From assembly GCA_022510685.1 (NCBI GenBank), contig JAFLTA010000004.1, positions 1 to 64,000 on the forward strand: a stretch of DNA of 64,000 bases. Reading direction: 5' to 3'. The DNA is from Lachnospiraceae bacterium (lineage in GTDB: Bacteria > Bacillota > Clostridia > Lachnospirales > Lachnospiraceae). This document shows, in pieces, positions 62,557-64,000 of the stretch. Below the pieces are notes generated by a model. It was not told the DNA's origin. It saw only the letters and a list, made by a program, of their open reading frames with translations, and searched no databases. The translations under genes were made by a program, and so were the position numbers. Position 1 is the stretch's first letter. The number at the start of each line of letters is the position of its first letter.

Positions 62557-64000
62557 TTATCGAATAAAATTTGTTCCGATTCGTTCTTCTTTTTCCGGCA
62601 ATCCAAAACACTCTTTGCCCAAACCAATGCTCTTTATGAGAAATGCCATATTCTTGCCCAGGGTGCGCATGGTCTGCAATCCCTCTCCGTCTCGTCCGGC
62701 TTCATCCGCATTATTACCGTGAATGTTATTCCAGTACTGACTGGATACCACAGGCATTCCCGAAATGGTAAAGAATTTATTCAACTCGTCAAAGGTAGCC
62801 GAACAGCCTCCGCGTCTCGCAGACACTACCGCTGCTCCCGCCTTCATAGTCTTATCAAAACGGCTGCTATAGAATAATCTCGTGAGGAAGGCAACTAATG
62901 TGGCATTGGCAGAAGCATAATATACCGGACTACCTACTACCAGTCCGTCTGCATCTCGAAACTTTTCTGCCACCTCATTGACAATATCGTCAAATACACA
63001 TTTTCCCTTTTCCGCACAACCATTGCAGGCAATGCAACTTCGAATCGCAAGATGTCCGACCTGTATCGTCTCAACGGTGATTCCCGCTGCCTCTAACTCC
63101 TTAGCCACTTCTCCCAGCGCAGTTGCCGTAGAACCGTTGCTGTGAGGTGAACCGTTGATCAGTAAAACCTTCTTTGGCTTTTTCTCTATGATATCCACCA
63201 GACTTTGTGAAGACACGGCAGCTGACTGCTCTGCTGTATTTCCCTGACTGTCCTTTACCGCTTGATCCGGTGCAGAAACACTATTTTGCACATTATCAAC
63301 TACATTTGTCGAAGCTGTATTCTCCTGCCCTGATACTGCATTCCCTTCTATACTTCCTTCCGGCAGTTTTGCTTCCTCTACAGATTTACTGCCCAGATAA
63401 ATTACTGTTCCCCGGTTTGGCGGAAGAACAATTTGCAGACTACCGTTGCCATAAGTTACTTTGTCTGCCTGCCCAAGCAAATCCGTAGCTGCCGCTCCCT
63501 GAACCGGTGCATTCAAAGATATTGTCGCCGGGGCATCATCACTGTTTAATGCCACAATCATAGCACTGTCAGAAAGTACACGTCCATAGGCAAACTGTCG
63601 ATTGGTCAGTGACAACTCCTGATAGGCACCCTGTGTCAACTCCGGATATTCCTTCTTTAGTTCACCCAGCTTCATACAGAGTGCTGTAATCTTATTTTCC
63701 GTATATGCATTCTGGAAATCCTTGATATCCAGGTATGGACGCAAATTCCAATCGGAACTTTTCTCCTTCTTTCCTTCAATGGCAAACTCAGAGCCATAGT
63801 AAAGGGAAGGTATGCCATACAATGTATATACCAGAATCGTTACCAGGAATAAATGCTCTTTATTTGTTAATTTTGAGTAGATACGCTCCACATCATGGTT
63901 ATCCATAAAAGTATACAGACGGTAATTGCCGCATATACCCAACAGGCGCTTTACGGAATGGGCAATCTCGAAATAATTATGGTCATTATGTCCGGAGTAC
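62557..64000 (-). CDS. Alpha-amylase (GH13) / flavodoxin-like FMN reductase fusion (5' end beyond window)
   Basis: One open frame runs from the right edge to 62557. The first visible part (about 64000-63400) is the C-terminal portion of a GH13 alpha-amylase: LYTFMDNHDVERIYSKL holds the conserved catalytic-site Asp, then YGIPSLYYGSEFAIEGKK and a C-terminal beta domain ending PPNRGTVIYLG. A Ser/Gln/Ala/Val-rich linker (about 63370-63200) follows. The last about 210 residues are an NADPH-dependent FMN reductase/flavodoxin domain (KKVLLINGSPHSNGSTATAL; VGSPVYYASANATLVAFL), with a Cys cluster CIACNGCAEKGKC as in iron-sulfur flavoproteins. The nucleophile and N-terminus of the amylase are outside the window. 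No frameshift is seen at the junction. Confidence 0.88.
   Translation of the reverse strand, partial: YSGHNDHNYFEIAHSVKRLLGICGNYRLYTFMDNHDVERIYSKLTNKEHLFLVTILVYTLYGIPSLYYGSEFAIEGKKEKSSDWNLRPYLDIKDFQNAYTENKITALCMKLGELKKEYPELTQGAYQELSLTNRQFAYGRVLSDSAMIVALNSDDAPATISLNAPVQGAAATDLLGQADKVTYGNGSLQIVLPPNRGTVIYLGSKSVEEAKLPEGSIEGNAVSGQENTASTNVVDNVQNSVSAPDQAVKDSQGNTAEQSAAVSSQSLVDIIEKKPKKVLLINGSPHSNGSTATALGEVAKELEAAGITVETIQVGHLAIRSCIACNGCAEKGKCVFDDIVNEVAEKFRDADGLVVGSPVYYASANATLVAFLTRLFYSSRFDKTMKAGAAVVSARRGGCSATFDELNKFFTISGMPVVSSQYWNNIHGNNADEAGRDGEGLQTMRTLGKNMAFLIKSIGLGKECFGLPEKEERIGTNFIR

Overview
The window looks like the chromosome of a monoderm gut-type Clostridium, most probably Lachnospiraceae. This is inferred from the moderately low GC, strong AGGAGG-type ribosome binding sites, a short MetH, the pyrK-pyrD type pyrimidine operon, a Gram-positive type IV pilus locus without a secretin, and several Lachnospiraceae-style domain families. 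I see no phage, insertion sequence, rRNA operon or CRISPR array. Almost everything is on the minus strand. The exceptions are an ABC-F gene (11984), a small Cys-rich gene (40048), tRNA-Gln (42486), a CNNM/CBS protein (46371) and hisS (61227).

Layout. 1-7.3 kb: lysS (cut by the left edge) and greA, then a DUF2207/LemA pair, a sialate O-acetylesterase-like enzyme and a DUF5050 surface protein. 7.3-20.7 kb: metabolic genes (folBK fusion, a glycosyltransferase, metH, an amidohydrolase, purine nucleoside phosphorylase), an AbiEi-like regulator, one ABC-F protein and a two-gene ABC exporter. 20.8-39.8 kb: a contiguous type IV pilus locus, pilB-pilT-pilC-pilA-pilD-pilMN-pilO, followed by four prepilin-like proteins and a 1732-residue membrane-anchored DUF5057-like protein. 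It starts at a good promoter near 39775 and ends at a strong terminator near 20800. 39.9-47.7 kb: a structured leader with a small Cys-rich protein, a GH13 debranching-like protein that has lost its catalytic residues, tRNA-Gln, a second ABC-F protein, a metal ABC permease and ATPase, and a CNNM/CBS protein. 47.7-53.1 kb: a three-gene set of a MinD-like protein with a broken P-loop and two cytosolic beta-helix proteins, then a FliB-like protein coupled to a 50-residue membrane peptide. 53.2-59.4 kb: the pyr genes C-F-K-D-(lipoprotein)-E. 59.5-64 kb: a Nudix protein, asd, hisS, and a partial amylase-flavodoxin fusion cut by the right edge.

Regulation and repeats. Three intergenic spots (7.1-7.3, 16.8-17.0 and 58.0-58.1 kb) carry the same family of stacked palindromes. 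Nearly every unit contains an extended -10 sequence reading in the direction of the downstream gene. A separate 51-bp tandem array lies just upstream of the CNNM gene, and its last partial copy forms a well-spaced promoter.

The least described pieces are the MinD-like/beta-helix set, the DUF5057-bearing pilus locus, the catalytically dead GH13 protein, the amylase-flavodoxin fusion and the structured leader at 39.9-40.0 kb. All functional statements come from reading motifs. No database search was run.
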